Of a stretch of DNA of 64,000 nt, positions 41,028-52,806 are shown piece after piece (the first letter of the stretch is position 1; every line of letters begins with the position of its first letter). The notes beneath the pieces were generated by a model. It was not told the origin of the DNA. It made no database searches and saw nothing but the letters and a program-made list of their open reading frames with translations. The DNA lies in contig NW_017566996.1 in the NCBI RefSeq assembly GCF_001661265.1, forward strand, positions 62,001 through 126,000, given 5' to 3'. Both the position numbers and the translations under genes were made by a program. The DNA comes from Saitoella complicata NRRL Y-17804 (taxonomy: Eukaryota > Ascomycota > Saitoellomycetes > Saitoellales > Saitoellaceae).

Positions 41028-43140
41028 TCAATAGCTCAACACTGAGGCGACGGATCCATGCTTGCCAATTGTCTCGGGTTGATCTCCGTGAGGTTTCCCA
41101 GGCACTCTTGAGATGTGATGCTGTTGGTTAACGGGCAACCTCTTCGCGCTGACATCTGCTGATGACACTTCATCGGTACGAGCGTCACCGTAGCGCTGCT
41201 CGGGACTCCTCTTCCTCTTCCTGGCGTTGTTAACTCGAGTTTCGTTTGCCACAGGTGAGGTCATCCGTCGCCTTAGCTGGGCCTGCGAAGGCACATGCTT
41301 CTCAATCACGCCCTCTGGGGTGGCCTTTTCTGCCTCATTCTGCTTGATACGTAAGTCTCGGGCAGGTTCTTTAACAATCGGATGTCCGGCAATGACTGCA
41401 GCTGGCCAGTCAACGAGCTTGTTTGGCCATTTTCTTTCTGTGGTAGGAGCAAGGTGCTCCACATCTTGACATTTTTCGAGATCGACAAAGCGACGGCGGA
41501 CTTTTGGGGAAAATCGGAGTCGTGGAAAAGCGCCCACATACGCGTCCTTTACCACAGGGATATCTGGTCTAGGCTCTCTCCTGCCAATTTCGGTGAACCA
41601 TTCGATCGGCTTGATGTCTTTCTTTCTCTCCACGCCGGCTTGCCTTGCAGCATCATCAACAAGAGCCTCCAGAGCCACAATGAACTGATCAATCTCGCCT
41701 CCGGCCAAAATCTTTGCTGTCAAATAGAGGGTCGTATCGGCATTTCCCACGTCCTCTAGCCATTGAGGAACAATGTCCTTTAGCCCATGTTGTGGCAGCA
41801 TGCAAAGCGCAGCAGCCTCAGCTGATAAAGGCAAGCCTCGGGTCGGCAGCGGTCGCCCGATGAACAGTCTCTTCTTCCCATTCACCCACCTACGTAGTTC
41901 TTGCACATTCATGCCGATATTAATATTCTGCCGGCAGATATAAGTAGGATTAGGATGGCGCCCAGTTGTGAACACCACGAAACTCCATAAAACGTTGGTA
42001 AGGTATTCGTCGACACTGGGATTTCCGACGTCATTGCTGTTAGATTTCCAGAGCCAATGGTCGAGTTTCTGACCATGGCTCAGAAATGCATCAAGGACTT
42101 CCAGGTCAATTGCTGGTCTCGAGCCGAGCGTTGTCATGAGATAGCGACCTCGCCACTTATGTATCTTTCTGAACTGCTCATAGCTCTTCCAAATAGTGCT
42201 GAACTCCCCCGCCCCTTGCAGTTTTGCGATATAGTCATTCCCTACAAATTGGATGAGGAACAGCATATCCCTCCTAACCAAATCGACGTCAGCAGAAGGA
42301 AACGTTTGCTGCAGGAGCGTCATGAAACGATCGAGTGAGAAGATTGAACAAAACTGTTTGTCGTTGTCTTGTGGAGTTGAAGGTACTAATAGGAAACTAT
42401 TAGGGACTGCAGACGCAATAACTTGTACAATCACGTCCGAATCGGGCGAAAGCACTGCAACGGGACCCTTAAAAGGATGAGTCTTCGAACGGTGCATTAA
42501 ATAGAACTGAATCTTCCCTTCTCCTTCAAATTGTGTAGCGGCGCTATCGACCACTATCCTTTTCGGTGCTGGCGGCCGTTTCGGCGAACCCGAAGTTCGT
42601 CCAAGAGTTTGATAAGCCCAGAAATCGAGATACCCAGGCAACTTCTCCATAAATAGGGTTCCCGGGGTGATAGCGAGCTTGGTTGTGCCGTTTTTCAGCT
42701 TCTAAATCAGGTTGGACATCTCATTAACGATGATCAAACACGGGCCTCAACAAATCTCACCTTCCTCCTCCTTGCTGCACTTTCTATCATCTTTACAGAA
42801 ACTGGGGATCCATCAAAGGCGAGATATAGCAGATCTCGGACACCGGTTCTACGCAAGAGCATGTCCAGGGTAGTGTAGAGCCCCACGACCACGAATCTGA
42901 CGGGACTCTGTCCGGTTTCTTTCGCTTTTCCCCTCGCCCATCCGAATTGCTCGTGCAGAATCGAGTTCGCGTCAACGAAGATGGTGTCAAAAATCTTCTT
43001 CTTTGACGTGCCGCCTGCCAACCTACTGAACGCCCCTGGGTATATCTTGCTGAACTGTGGTTTCATTGTTAGCGAGTATACCAGAAGCCTGGAAAGTGCC
43101 ACCATACGTTCTTTGCAAAACCAACCTCACGTATACCCAT
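41028..43140 (-). CDS. Divergent XRN-family 5'-3' exonuclease
   Basis: This is a homologue of Xrn1/Rat1, which degrade 5'-monophosphate RNA. Exons 43140-43108, 43054-42761 and 42701-41028 give 666 aa, shorter than Rat1 (~1,000) or Xrn1 (~1,500). Exon 1 gives the starter [11 protein letters not shown], joined to [12 protein letters not shown]. Catalytic-type blocks are kept in altered form: [32 protein letters not shown] (canonical AIDGVAPRAKM), [23 protein letters not shown] (canonical PGEGEHKI), [12 protein letters not shown] (canonical DADLIML) and IQFVGNDYI. The metal-binding Asp/Glu positions appear intact. The C-terminus has a nuclear signal ([10 protein letters not shown]) and is disordered. 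It is neither a standard Xrn1 nor Rat1, so it is probably a third paralogue. It is head-to-head with PRP17. Confidence 0.78.
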
Positions 43141-43332
43141 CGACGTAAGCTACTGTCTTGTCTAGGCTCATGAATTGGACATCGCAGCTGGCCGGATCGC
43201 TCAAAGATAGTGACATGTTTGGAGGTTTACCTCGGCCGTCATATGGGTAGCGACCGCACTGTGCCACGACGTCACCCGCCACACGTATCGCAGCGCTTGC
43301 CGGGCAGAGCAGTCAACAGGCAGCGAACAACC

Positions 43333-45083
43333 ATGTCGGCACTGGTAGCAGGTTATGGGTCAAGTGATGAGAGTGGTGATGAGGCTGCTCCTGCTCTGAG
43401 GCAAGCCCATGTGTCGTTGATCCAGCCTGTGGTGGCAGCGCCTGAAGTTTCTACAGAGGTATGTGCATTCAACCGTCTCTCTTTGGCCTTGCTAATGAAT
43501 CGCAGAACCCCATGGAACTACAAATGATGATTGCCAAACCGACGGATACACAGATCATGGTGAACACCTCATACAGCGACCTATCACGGCCTGAGCAGGG
43601 TCCCACGAATCCCTTCAACCAGAACTCGAGTATCAAGCGGAATGTTTTGACGGGTGCGGTGGAAGCGCAAACAATTACGGACGCGATGTTCAATGCGCAA
43701 CAACGGACCTATAACACGTATGGATATGCTCGAGATCCGTCACTAAATGCGCAGGGATTTGTTGGGAATCAGGCTCTTGCGCAGCAATTTGAGGGTTCAG
43801 ACATCGTCGAGAGGAAGGTCAGCAAGGCTGGGCTTGCTGCACTCAAAGCAAAGAGGGAGAAGAAGGGCGATGCTTCTGTATTGGAAGGTGACAATCGATA
43901 TCTCGGTCCTTGGGCTGCATACAACCATGCGGAGGCCGCGGACGAGGATGAGATGGATGATGGAGAGTACGCGGATGAGGCTATGGCGCCTGAGAGTCAT
44001 CCCGTCATTGTGCAAGATCGGGACGCAGATGTGTACAACACGTCTGCGGAGGAGAAGACGGAATTTCTTGGATCCGAAATGTACGATTACCAAGGGCGAA
44101 CGTATATGCATGTACCACAAGACCTGGATGTCAACCTTCTCGGCGAACCTGGCGAGCAGGAATGCTTTGTTCCTAAGAAACTTGTGCACACTTGGGAAGC
44201 ACATGCCAAGGCCGTATCAGCTGTCAGGTTTTTCCCTCGAAGCGGGCATCTTTTGCTGAGTTCTGGAATGGACTCGCAGATCAAGCTCTGGGATGTTTAT
44301 CATGATAGGGAGCTTCTTCGATCGTATTCCGGTCACTCCAAGGCTGTGCGAGACGTCACTTTCAACAACGATGGTCGACAATTCCTGTCCGCTTCGTATG
44401 ACAAGATGATCAAGCTCTGGGATACAGAAACCGGTCAATGCATCTCGAGATTTACGACGGGCAAGATCCCATATGTTGTCAAGTTCAATCCAGATCCCGC
44501 ACTTCACCATGAATTCCTTACTGGTATGTCTGACAAGAAGATCGTACAATTCGACATCCGGTCTGGAGACGTCATCCAAGAATATGACCACCATCTTGGT
44601 CCAGTGAACACAATCACTTTCTGTGACGAAAATCGTCGATTCATTACTACGTCAGACGACAAGTCACTGCGAGCATGGGATTATGGGATTCCTGTCCCTA
44701 TCAAATATGTGGCAGAACCATACATGCACTCTATGCCTGCCGTGGCGCTGCATCCCAATGGTAAGTACGTTGCTTGTCAGTCACTCGACAACAATGTCTG
44801 TGTGTTCTCCGCTACAGACAGATTCAAGGCCCATCGCCGCAAGACATTCAAGGGCCATTCGTGCGCTGGCTACGCTATCGATGTTGGGTTTTCCCCTGAT
44901 GGAAAGTTCTTGTTTTCTGGTGATAGTGGAGGGTATGCTGTCTTCTGGGACTGGAAGACGTGCAAGATGTGGAAGAAGTGGAAGGCTCATGACAAGCCGT
45001 GTACTGTGCTGGCAATGCACCCGCAGGAGACAAGTAAGTTGGTAACGGCAGGTTACGATGGGCTGATCAAGTATTGGGATTAG
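43333..45083 (+). CDS. PRP17: Pre-mRNA splicing factor Prp17/Cdc40
   Basis: Prp17 is a WD40 spliceosomal protein needed for the second step of splicing and for cell-cycle progress. Exons 43333-43458 and 43506-45083 give 567 aa over a 47 nt GTATGT...CGCAG intron. The N-terminus MSALVAGYGSSDESGDE joins NPMELQMMIAKPTDTQIM, then NTSYSDLSRPEQGPTNPF, the conserved Prp17 N-terminal module. From about residue 270 seven WD40 repeats follow: LLSSGMDSQIKLWDVYHDRE, FLSASYDKMIKLWDTETGQC, FITTSDDKSLRAWDYGIPVP, and the last LVTAGYDGLIKYWD at the very end. The ATG context (aaccATGtc) is good. The start is 192 bp from the XRN-like start. Confidence 0.95.
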
Positions 45084-45235
45084 TTACGAGAAAATAACAA
45101 TGAAATATTGATAACTCCTACCAAAAGAACAAACGCTCAATACAAAAAGAACTAAAACTTCCATCCTGATGTCTATATCCATGGCCCTTTCCATGACACT
45201 CGTCATCATCCCCTCTCGCTCTCCTCCGAGTTAGC

Positions 45236-47699
45236 TTACGGTCCAGGAAGGTATCCCTGATGACCTTGTGCCGCACCAGTCATATCCCCATGTCCGACTC
45301 CCCACGCCATGTTATTCAGATCCATGAACGCAGGGAATCCCGGCAAGACACCCGGTACAGGCATCACAGGCGCAACACCATTGTTCCCAACCCCGGCTCC
45401 AGAGTTATCCCACCCAACCACTCCAGCATCAGCAAAGAAGTCCAAAGGACCAGGCGTGGAAGCCATTCCAACCGGCTGCCAGTTCCTCAGGTGCATCTCG
45501 GGACTCGGTAACCCTTCTGCACCAGGCGGCACAAGCGACGGGAAGTCATCCTTCGAGCCGACATTCCACTTCCTCGCAAGTGCACCAACAACCCTCAACG
45601 ACCTCGACGCACTCTCCCACGTATTCGAAATCTCCGCCAACCCATCGGAACACACCCTCAACGCCTTTCTAGACTCCGCACGAGACTCGACCGAAGAAGT
45701 CGCGACCGTGGCGTCCACAAGATGGATCGTACACGCCGTGAAGAGGATATGCACCGAGAGGTTAACAACGTAGCGCAACGAAAACCGCTGACGGTAGTAC
45801 GTCAACAGATTCGCGATCGCCATAGCCGCATTCGTGCACATCTGCCTCGGCAGTGCAGTCCCCTTCAACACCGGCTCCTTCTTCGCCAAAAATGGCCTGA
45901 ACAGTAGGATAACCGTCGTATGGTACATCATACTAAAACACAGCAATTAGCACTCATTCAAAACTCCTCCTCGGAATAGGAAAACTTACTGCATCAAGAC
46001 AACACTCGGCAATCCAACATCCCCAGGACCGCTGCCAACCCCTCCAACCTTTGCCCACCCCTCCAACCCATCCTCCCACCCCCTCAATCTTGTCCAAATC
46101 TCCCCAACCCTACCCACCCTCCCACTGGCCCCAACCTTCGTCGGACTACTCGAATACAACCCCTGCATCAAACTCCCCAGAATCTCCGTCAACGAACAAA
46201 TACTCCCAAAAGTCGAATACAAATGCAACGGCACGTCCGGCAATTGCTGAATCGGAAAGCTCGGTTCATAATATGCGCGCCAGGGTAACGCTTCCTCGTT
46301 TAGGGAGATATTCGGTTTCGGAACCGTGACGTCGTCGGCAGGTATGAGAGATGGTCGTCCCATGTAGGTGGACCATCCTTTGTCGAAGACATAACATCCC
46401 CAAAACGTGACACTCCGAATCTCGGCCTCTTCAGCACGCATCGCACCGACTTCCACGAATCGCCGACAATCCAAGTGTAGCCCCAAATCCAACGCCATCC
46501 GGAAACTCATACCCGAGAAGATCCACCCGCGTGCATCGCGTCCACACCCCGCCTCCCTGGACCCCAACAACGCAAGTGCTTGCACAGTGGTGATGGACGG
46601 CTTCTCCAACTCATCCTCGAGTAGCTCACGAGCACGCTGGTAGAAGTGGTATCCTGCCGTACACACCTCACCCCCGACATCCCTGAGATCAGATCTCGAA
46701 CTATACGGCGCCGCATGCGCCAAAATCGCATTCAACAACAGCTCCGAATAGTATTTGCCCCCACCCGCATGATAATCTCTCATGAACGCCGTGCGATCCA
46801 ACACCACGAAATAGGGATGCTGCCACGTCCAATACAGCTCCAAGAGATGAGAGACGAGGGTAGAATCATACCACGTATTCGCCATCTTCGCTGTCTGTGC
46901 TCGCGGAGAGAGGGATATACTTCGCTGAGTCGCAGGGGTATCTTTCTCACTCCCCTCCACTAAATTCAAATTACTCGTCGGCCCGAAAAACCTCAATTCT
47001 CCAGCATCATCAACCCGTAACTGTCCCATAACCTCACTTAAATCAGTCACGAGGGATGGGCCAATCGGTGTTCGCGTCCCGCTCCCTTCGGCATTTTGTG
47101 GGGTATTGTTCGCGGGGTCGAAATCGAGGATGAGGGTTTCGAGGGGAGTGTCGCGGATGTAGGAGAGGAGTGAGTCTGTTTTGTCGCGGGGGCAGGATTG
47201 GAGGGATGTGATGAGCGCTTCGAGTGCGCCGACGCGGATTTTGAGTGCGTCGACGTGTTGTCGGGAATGTGTTCTATTTCTGTTACAGCATAACATATCA
47301 GCTCTGCGCAGGGTAGGAAGGAGAAAGGAGAGCATACCTTCTTCGATCCGATTCGGTGTCGTACGCACACTCCGTCTTATACAACTGACACGTCAAACAC
47401 ACCGGTAACCCACCATCACACTTAGACTTCCGTCTTCGACACGGGAAGCATGCGGTCGTAACACACCTCCTCTTCGCCTTCGTGCCGCCTTCTTGTTTGA
47501 TCTCGGGTCCGGGGCTGTCCTCGAACTTGGGCGCCGTGGGTTGTCGATTGATCACCGGCGGCTGCTGTTGCTGCGGTGGAGGCGGTTGCGCAACACCCGA
47601 GCCTGGAGGCGGGTATCCCATTTGGCTGTGATCGTGCCCGGGTGGAATCGACATGTTATGATGTGTACTCCTTGCCGCGTAATCTCCGTGCCCCTCCAT
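45236..47699 (-). CDS. Zn(II)2Cys6 transcription factor with fungal-specific domain
   Basis: This is a nuclear DNA-binding regulator of unknown targets. Exons 47699-47338, 47279-45990 and 45932-45236 give 782 aa. The frame is open further upstream, but 47843 is GTG; 47699 (MEGHGDYAARST) is the first ATG with a good context. A Pro/Gln-rich N-terminus precedes the binuclear zinc cluster CFPCRRRKSKCDGGLPVC plus LTCQLYKTEC (six Cys; spacing 2-6-6-2-6), then a short coiled dimer region (HVDALKIRVGALEALITSL). The fungal_trans domain spans roughly 280-560 (YWTWQHPYFVVLDRTAFMRD, SREAGCGRDARGWIFSGMSF, FWGCYVFDKGWSTYMGRP). The ELRFFGPTSNLNL segment before it recalls NirA-like regulators. The last exon ends in a Gly/Pro/Met-rich activation-type tail. 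Confidence 0.88.
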
Positions 47700-48804
47700 C
47701 TTCGTCGAACTTTGTCTTGCGTCTCGCGTGTCGTACGTAAACTCTTGGCGAAACTTCTCTCGGTCGCGACGAGTGCGACGTTCTTCGAAGATCTGCTCTT
47801 GCTCCTTCTCTTCGAATGATCTCTTCTCGAATCGCGACTTCACCTGTGGCGATGATGTCCTGTCCCTGCTGATTCAGCTTTGCAGTTCCTTGCAGGTCGT
47901 GCGTGCACCCCTTCGGTTTCGTTTGCGGCACTTGCTTCCTGGATATTTGATCCGAGATTGCTGGTTATCGCAATCGATCTCGAGTGCTTCCGTCAAGCAG
48001 GTTTGTGCAGGGATTGCAGCAACGGTATGAGAGATGGACAGATCAGGCTGATTCTCCCAAGTGCCTTCCCTTCAGGCTGAATTAATGGAGGTGGGTTCTT
48101 GCGCTGGGTGACTAAGCTTACCGTAGCGGTTGTTTCTCCAGACTCAGCCCGTGCATAAACTGGGGCCTGGGGTTCGGAGAACCGGGAATTTGGTGGGGCT
48201 CCACAGTCTGGCTCCGTGCTACAGCTGATCTGAGAGTTCTTGGAAGGAGAAAATAAAGATGATCCAGCTGTTCGCTGATCAGACCGCTCCATGCAATTTA
48301 ATCGCTCGCTCTTTGGCCTGCGCACTCAACGACAGCCCGCGGATGGTGCACATGGCCATAGGCCCATGCGCTTCTACACGCTCCCGCGGAGACCCGGAGA
48401 AAGGGAAGATCCAGAGGAGCAGAGATTGAGATGCGTCACGAAGGGATAAGACTGTCCTGGATCTGGTTGGGTTGAGTTGAACGGTGAGGATCGATTGGTG
48501 GAATGGGCCAGGCGATTGCAACTGCTAAGGAACCGGGTAAGTTGTTGGGCGATTCGCCGCCCGTATCATTAGTCTGGCGTGGCAAGGGTCCGCTGATCGA
48601 CAGATGTATGACCTATAAAGGACGATAACGAAGGATGACTTCGGGTGCATGTTTCCCGATCGAACCCTGCGACGACCTGACCTTTGACTTCTGAACGACA
48701 CACATTGATCACGAACCAGACAAGATGTAGCACACATACAGATTCAATTTAGGTATCACAAATCCAAAGCAAAGACTCATCTAGTTATACTATACTCAAA
48801 CACT
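47700..48804. other. Intergenic between transcription factor and monooxygenase
   Basis: This is the long 5' side of the transcription factor gene. Open frames up to about 110 codons lack recognisable features. No element was recognised. Confidence 0.4.
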
Positions 48805-50322
48805 TCACAACTTTCCCTCAGCCTGATATCCCTTCCCGCCACCCTCAACCGCAACCTGTAGCCTCGCCGCGTCCTCCGCATTCTCTTTGGCATTGCCCTT
48901 AACAGCATGACTCTTTGCTCCTCCATCGGGCAAAAACCAGTTCAAGTAAACATCCGCCAACTTCTTCGTAACACCCGCAACACCGATCTCCTCCTGTCCC
49001 TTGTACTCGAGATGAGCGCGAACGGCGTCTTGTGCGTCGACTTCGGCATCGTAAGCATACGTGCCCAAGACAGTGACCGGGTCCCCGTAGAGGTTGGGCG
49101 AACGGAGGTATTGCTTGCCAGAGAGTTCGGGGGACATAGCTGCGTCACGAGCATCTGCCTCCGCGCCATCGGGAAGATGCCAGATTGCGCCGTTGATGAA
49201 TGAGATCTGTTGCTTTGCGTAGGCTTTGGGTTGACGAACCTTCTCGTAGATCTCGAGTGCTTCGGCGAGGGAGATAGAGCCCTTGACGACTTCGCCGAGG
49301 ACGACACCGAGGAATGCGCCGTCTTCCATGGCGGTTGCGGCACCTTGGGCCATGTGGTTCACCATGGAGTGTGCGGCATCGCCCATGAGTGCGACATTGC
49401 GCTGGGGCGAAAGCCAAGTCTTGAGGGGACCGGTGACGAGCAAGGGCCACCTCTTAACAGACCCCTCTGGGATCATCTCAAGGATCTTGACAACCCTGGG
49501 GTCGAAATCCTTGTAGGTCTCCCTCAACGTCTTCACACAGTCCTCGCTGTCCCACTCACTCATCGGCGTCGTACAATGGTGACTCAAGACCATGTTGAAA
49601 ATCTCACCCCCAGAGATAGGGTAAGAGATAATGTACTTGTGATCAGCCATCCAGACCTCCATCGTGAGTTTCTCGATGAGTTCGGCGGCCTGGGGGTCTT
49701 TGCGGACTTCACTGTAAGGGACGACGGCACGGTAGGCGCAGTTGGGGGTTGGTTGGATGGGGTCGGTGCTTTGACCGGGGAAGAGGGAGTTGCGGACAAC
49801 AGACTTGACACCATCGGAGCCGATGATGAGGTCGGCCTCGACGACATCTCCCTTGGTTGTGAACACCTTCGCCTTTTGTCCAGGCGCGACATCGTACTCA
49901 ATCCGGTCAACACGCGAATCAACACGGATTTCGACACCCTGCTTCTGTGCGACGGCGACGAGTCCATCGTGCAAATGCGCGCGGTGCACAACCCACCACG
50001 GCCATCCAACATCATTCCTCACCTCCGGAATCATATGAGTATACCCAACCTTGGTTCCATCCTGCTTCCTCATGTTCAACTCCTCGAACTCCACAAGGTT
50101 CTTGCCGATCACGTCCGCGACACCCCATTTGATGAGGAAACGGGAGACGTTGGGGGTCATCTGGATACCGGCACCGATTTCGCCGAGTTCGGGGGCTTGT
50201 TCGAGGAGGATTACTTTGACGCCGTTCTTTGCCATCGCGATGGAGCCGGCGACACCGCCGAGGCCTGCGCCGACGATGCAGACCGTCAAGTCTTTCTTGG
50301 TACCGTTTGTGATAGGAGCCAT
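48805..50322 (-). CDS. FAD-dependent aromatic monooxygenase (salicylate hydroxylase-like)
   Basis: This is a group A flavoprotein hydroxylase, NAD(P)H- and oxygen-dependent, acting on an aromatic acid such as salicylate or hydroxynicotinate. It is single-exon, 505 aa. It has the dinucleotide fold VCIVGAGLGGVAGSIAMAKN (GxGxxG), a basic residue contacting FAD after EQAPELGEIGAGIQMTPN, the DG motif ADLIIGSDGVKSVVR, and the GD motif NVALMGDAAHSMVNHMAQGA, all at usual spacing. The C-terminal cap region includes AYAKQQISFINGAIWHLPDG, typical of salicylate 1-hydroxylase-like fungal enzymes. No signal peptide; likely cytosolic. TATAAG lies about 60 bases upstream. The exact substrate is unknown. The high third-position GC produces a 379-codon antisense frame that I reject. 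Confidence 0.9.
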   Translation of the reverse strand: MAPITNGTKKDLTVCIVGAGLGGVAGSIAMAKNGVKVILLEQAPELGEIGAGIQMTPNVSRFLIKWGVADVIGKNLVEFEELNMRKQDGTKVGYTHMIPEVRNDVGWPWWVVHRAHLHDGLVAVAQKQGVEIRVDSRVDRIEYDVAPGQKAKVFTTKGDVVEADLIIGSDGVKSVVRNSLFPGQSTDPIQPTPNCAYRAVVPYSEVRKDPQAAELIEKLTMEVWMADHKYIISYPISGGEIFNMVLSHHCTTPMSEWDSEDCVKTLRETYKDFDPRVVKILEMIPEGSVKRWPLLVTGPLKTWLSPQRNVALMGDAAHSMVNHMAQGAATAMEDGAFLGVVLGEVVKGSISLAEALEIYEKVRQPKAYAKQQISFINGAIWHLPDGAEADARDAAMSPELSGKQYLRSPNLYGDPVTVLGTYAYDAEVDAQDAVRAHLEYKGQEEIGVAGVTKKLADVYLNWFLPDGGAKSHAVKGNAKENAEDAARLQVAVEGGGKGYQAEGKL

Positions 50323-51452
50323 TGTGTTTGTTCAAGTAGCTGGTGCTGATCTGATCCTTGAAGGTCGAGGACGTGCCCTTCTTATACTTTTCCGCGCATC
50401 CCCGGATACCTGCTTCCCCCCATCGCATGCACCCTCATGATCCGGTCATTTGCCATTGCCGACGTTTCCGGAGCGAAATACCCAATCAAAGTCGAGGGAT
50501 GTTGCGGGTACATGGTTCCGCCTTGAAATCTGCACATATCTGGGGGTGAGGGAGTGGGGCGTGGCGCAGGCGCGGAAATTTAGAGTTGGAATGTGGGGTG
50601 GGTGCATGCTTCCGCGAGGGTTGGACGGAAGAGTTGATGAAGGTTCTCGAGCGAGACTCGGTAATCGGCCGGGTAAGTCGGCAGTGTTGACATTTCTTGT
50701 AGTTGTAGGGTTGTTGAGACTGAAGGCTGGATCCGGAGGAGGTCGGCGGAGCGTACTGTTGCCTAGAGGCCCAGGATTGCCGGGAGATGTTTACAGCAAT
50801 CGACTCGGTTGCAGGTCCTCATCGCCCATCGGTGGCAGCCTTGCTAGGTACCCGAGGGAAAATGTAGTCGTGTGAAAGCTTCAGCGTAGGGGGGCTATTA
50901 CGTGTAAGCGTGAGATACAGACGAGGTTGATGATATGAATTCGGTTCCTAACCCGAGCCCATCACCTGAAACTCTCCGTCCTCGCAGTCACAATTAGGCC
51001 TTGGCGTTATTATCGATGTTGGTGCATGTACAGAGTTTGTGAGCGCTCCGGATCCCACGGTTCTTGGTGATGCGTAGAGGATTGTAGGTCATCAAATCAC
51101 GCACAAATCAAAGTGCAAGGTAGTGGAAGCATTGAGTGAGGCACTGAAAGTCCTGCTGCGAGCACGGCGGATTGGCGGAGTCAATGTCGTTAGAGGCTTG
51201 GGCACAGCGACAATGTCGGCGTCCTTGTACAAATACACTTCAGACGTCAGTCACGAAGGGTAACAATGCATACCATGACAAGCTTCTTCTGTGCAAGGCG
51301 GGTCGTAACACTAAGTGGATAGCAGTCGCAACAAACCGCTCCACAGCTTCAGTACAGCTCTCGCCTAAGCGTCAACACCACGATCCGATTTCATAGAGAT
51401 CACGAGTGACTGTCCCACTTCTTTTGAATTGGGCCACACCTGACCTACTCCA
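50323..51452. other. Intergenic between monooxygenase and tRNA-Leu
   Basis: No gene is recognised. A TATAAG for the monooxygenase sits at 50381-50386 (minus strand). The rest is unique sequence without a credible frame. Confidence 0.4.
50381..50386 (-). promoter_or_regulatory. TATA-like box of the monooxygenase gene
   Basis: GTATAAG on the minus strand lies 59 bases before the ATG at 50322, with no other candidate nearby. Confidence 0.4.
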
Positions 51453-51534
51453 GGGAAGGTGGCCGAGTGGTTTAAGGCGTTGGCTTTAGGCGCCAATGGG
51501 TTCGCCCGCGCGAGTTCGAACCTCGTCCTTCTCA
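51453..51534 (+). tRNA. tRNA-Leu (anticodon UAG)
   Basis: An 82 nt class II tRNA without intron. The acceptor stem GGGAAGG pairs with CCTTCTC (one G-U), and the discriminator is A, as required for leucine. The D-arm is GCCGAGTGGTTTAAGGC. The anticodon stem TTGGC/GCCAA closes the loop TTTAGGC, giving anticodon TAG (reads CUA). The long variable arm GGG-TTCG-CCC and the T-arm GCGAG-TTCGAAC-CTCGT complete it. TGGCCGAGTGG and GTTCGA serve as the internal A and B boxes for RNA polymerase III. A short T-run (ttcttttcttt, 51542-51552) follows as terminator. Confidence 0.95.
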
Positions 51535-52806
51535 CCATTAACTTCTTTTCTTTGCCGAACCGTTGACTCAACGAAAATTCCAAACGAGACGTAATATGAA
51601 GTGAAACTTCGTCTTTATTCCTGCGCTTGACGCAAAGGGCTCGGACTGGGGGACTTTCTCTTTGTATGTGGGCTGTTGTTCATCTGCACGCTTAGCGGGA
51701 GCAAGTAGATGGTAGACACGAGCGTAAGAAGTGGATATTGGGGTTCTTGAACATTATCAAGACATACCAGGCAAGAGCAGTCTGTGCTGTGCTAGGCATA
51801 ATCTGTCTCGATCTTGTCACCTGGCGTGATTTATCACTCAGGTTGGCCTCGCCTCCCACGGTTTACCCGTAACGGCAACATGAAGCGACAAAGTGACCGA
51901 GAAAGTTTGCTCGTGCATTTGACAAGGTTCATGGACTTTCTGAACCCCATTCTGACCCTTTCAAGTACATATCTCCACTCGTGCACTGTTTGTCACCATC
52001 TTTGCTGGATTCGGCAATCCTGCAGTAACCTTCCCACGGTGCTCACGCTCACGCTGACGCTGAAGAGTGTCCTGTGAGCGTTCTTTGGTGAGGTGGTGGT
52101 CTGTCAGCGTAGATGCACGAAATAATACTCCAATCGACTCCAGTTTCGGTCCGAGCACTCTACCACCACCACCAAAAATCCGAATAACCTCCAAGAATGA
52201 TCCAAACTCCAGGAAACAATACACCTTCACGTCCACCACGGCTTCAACATTCCTGATTACACCTCAGTCGCCATCTATGAGCGTTATCCAGGGATCGATC
52301 GGATTCGGATTTCCGGATCCAGCACGCGCTAGCGCATGGGCACTCGACATCGGCCGACTGACTCGCACGACGCTAAACTTTCACTTTATCTCCGGCACTC
52401 CATCCCTCGCTCGAGTTCGATTTCGGCACGAACCCAGCACCACCACATCCACAACTACCATGATTACGGCTAACATAGTCAGTCAGATTGTCTGAATCGC
52501 CTGAGGGTTGAACAGGTGTGGCATACTTCAGGTATGCTGAATCGAGTGACTTCACATTGTCTAAATTTAAATATCGAATCTTGTCACTCCAGACGGATGT
52601 CCTCACGGTTCATGCTTGCGTTGGTTGGGAATTTATCGCTTAAGCGCGCGGCGGTCGGCGTGCCTCTTCGTGCAGCTGTCTACGTAACCGCATACACCCG
52701 ACAAACAGACCATCAAGGGAACCGACGAGCTCAGCTTCCATCGATCTGAGCATCAAGACCTATTTACAGACCACATTTCAAGTTTACGAAGCTATTACTC
52801 TCGATC
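51535..52806. other. Intergenic between tRNA-Leu and ATG3
   Basis: No credible gene. A 142-codon open frame at 52067-52495 starts with GTG, has no ATG early on and no recognisable similarity. A T-rich tract just after the tRNA is its probable Pol III terminator. Confidence 0.4.

Noticed and set aside
49210-50349. 379-codon open frame on the plus strand
   Set aside because: It lies exactly opposite the FAD monooxygenase, whose motifs are unmistakable; this frame shows none.
52067-52495. 142-codon plus-strand frame
   Set aside because: It begins with GTG, has no early ATG, is Ser/Thr/Pro-rich without similarity, and has no splice or promoter signals that I trust.
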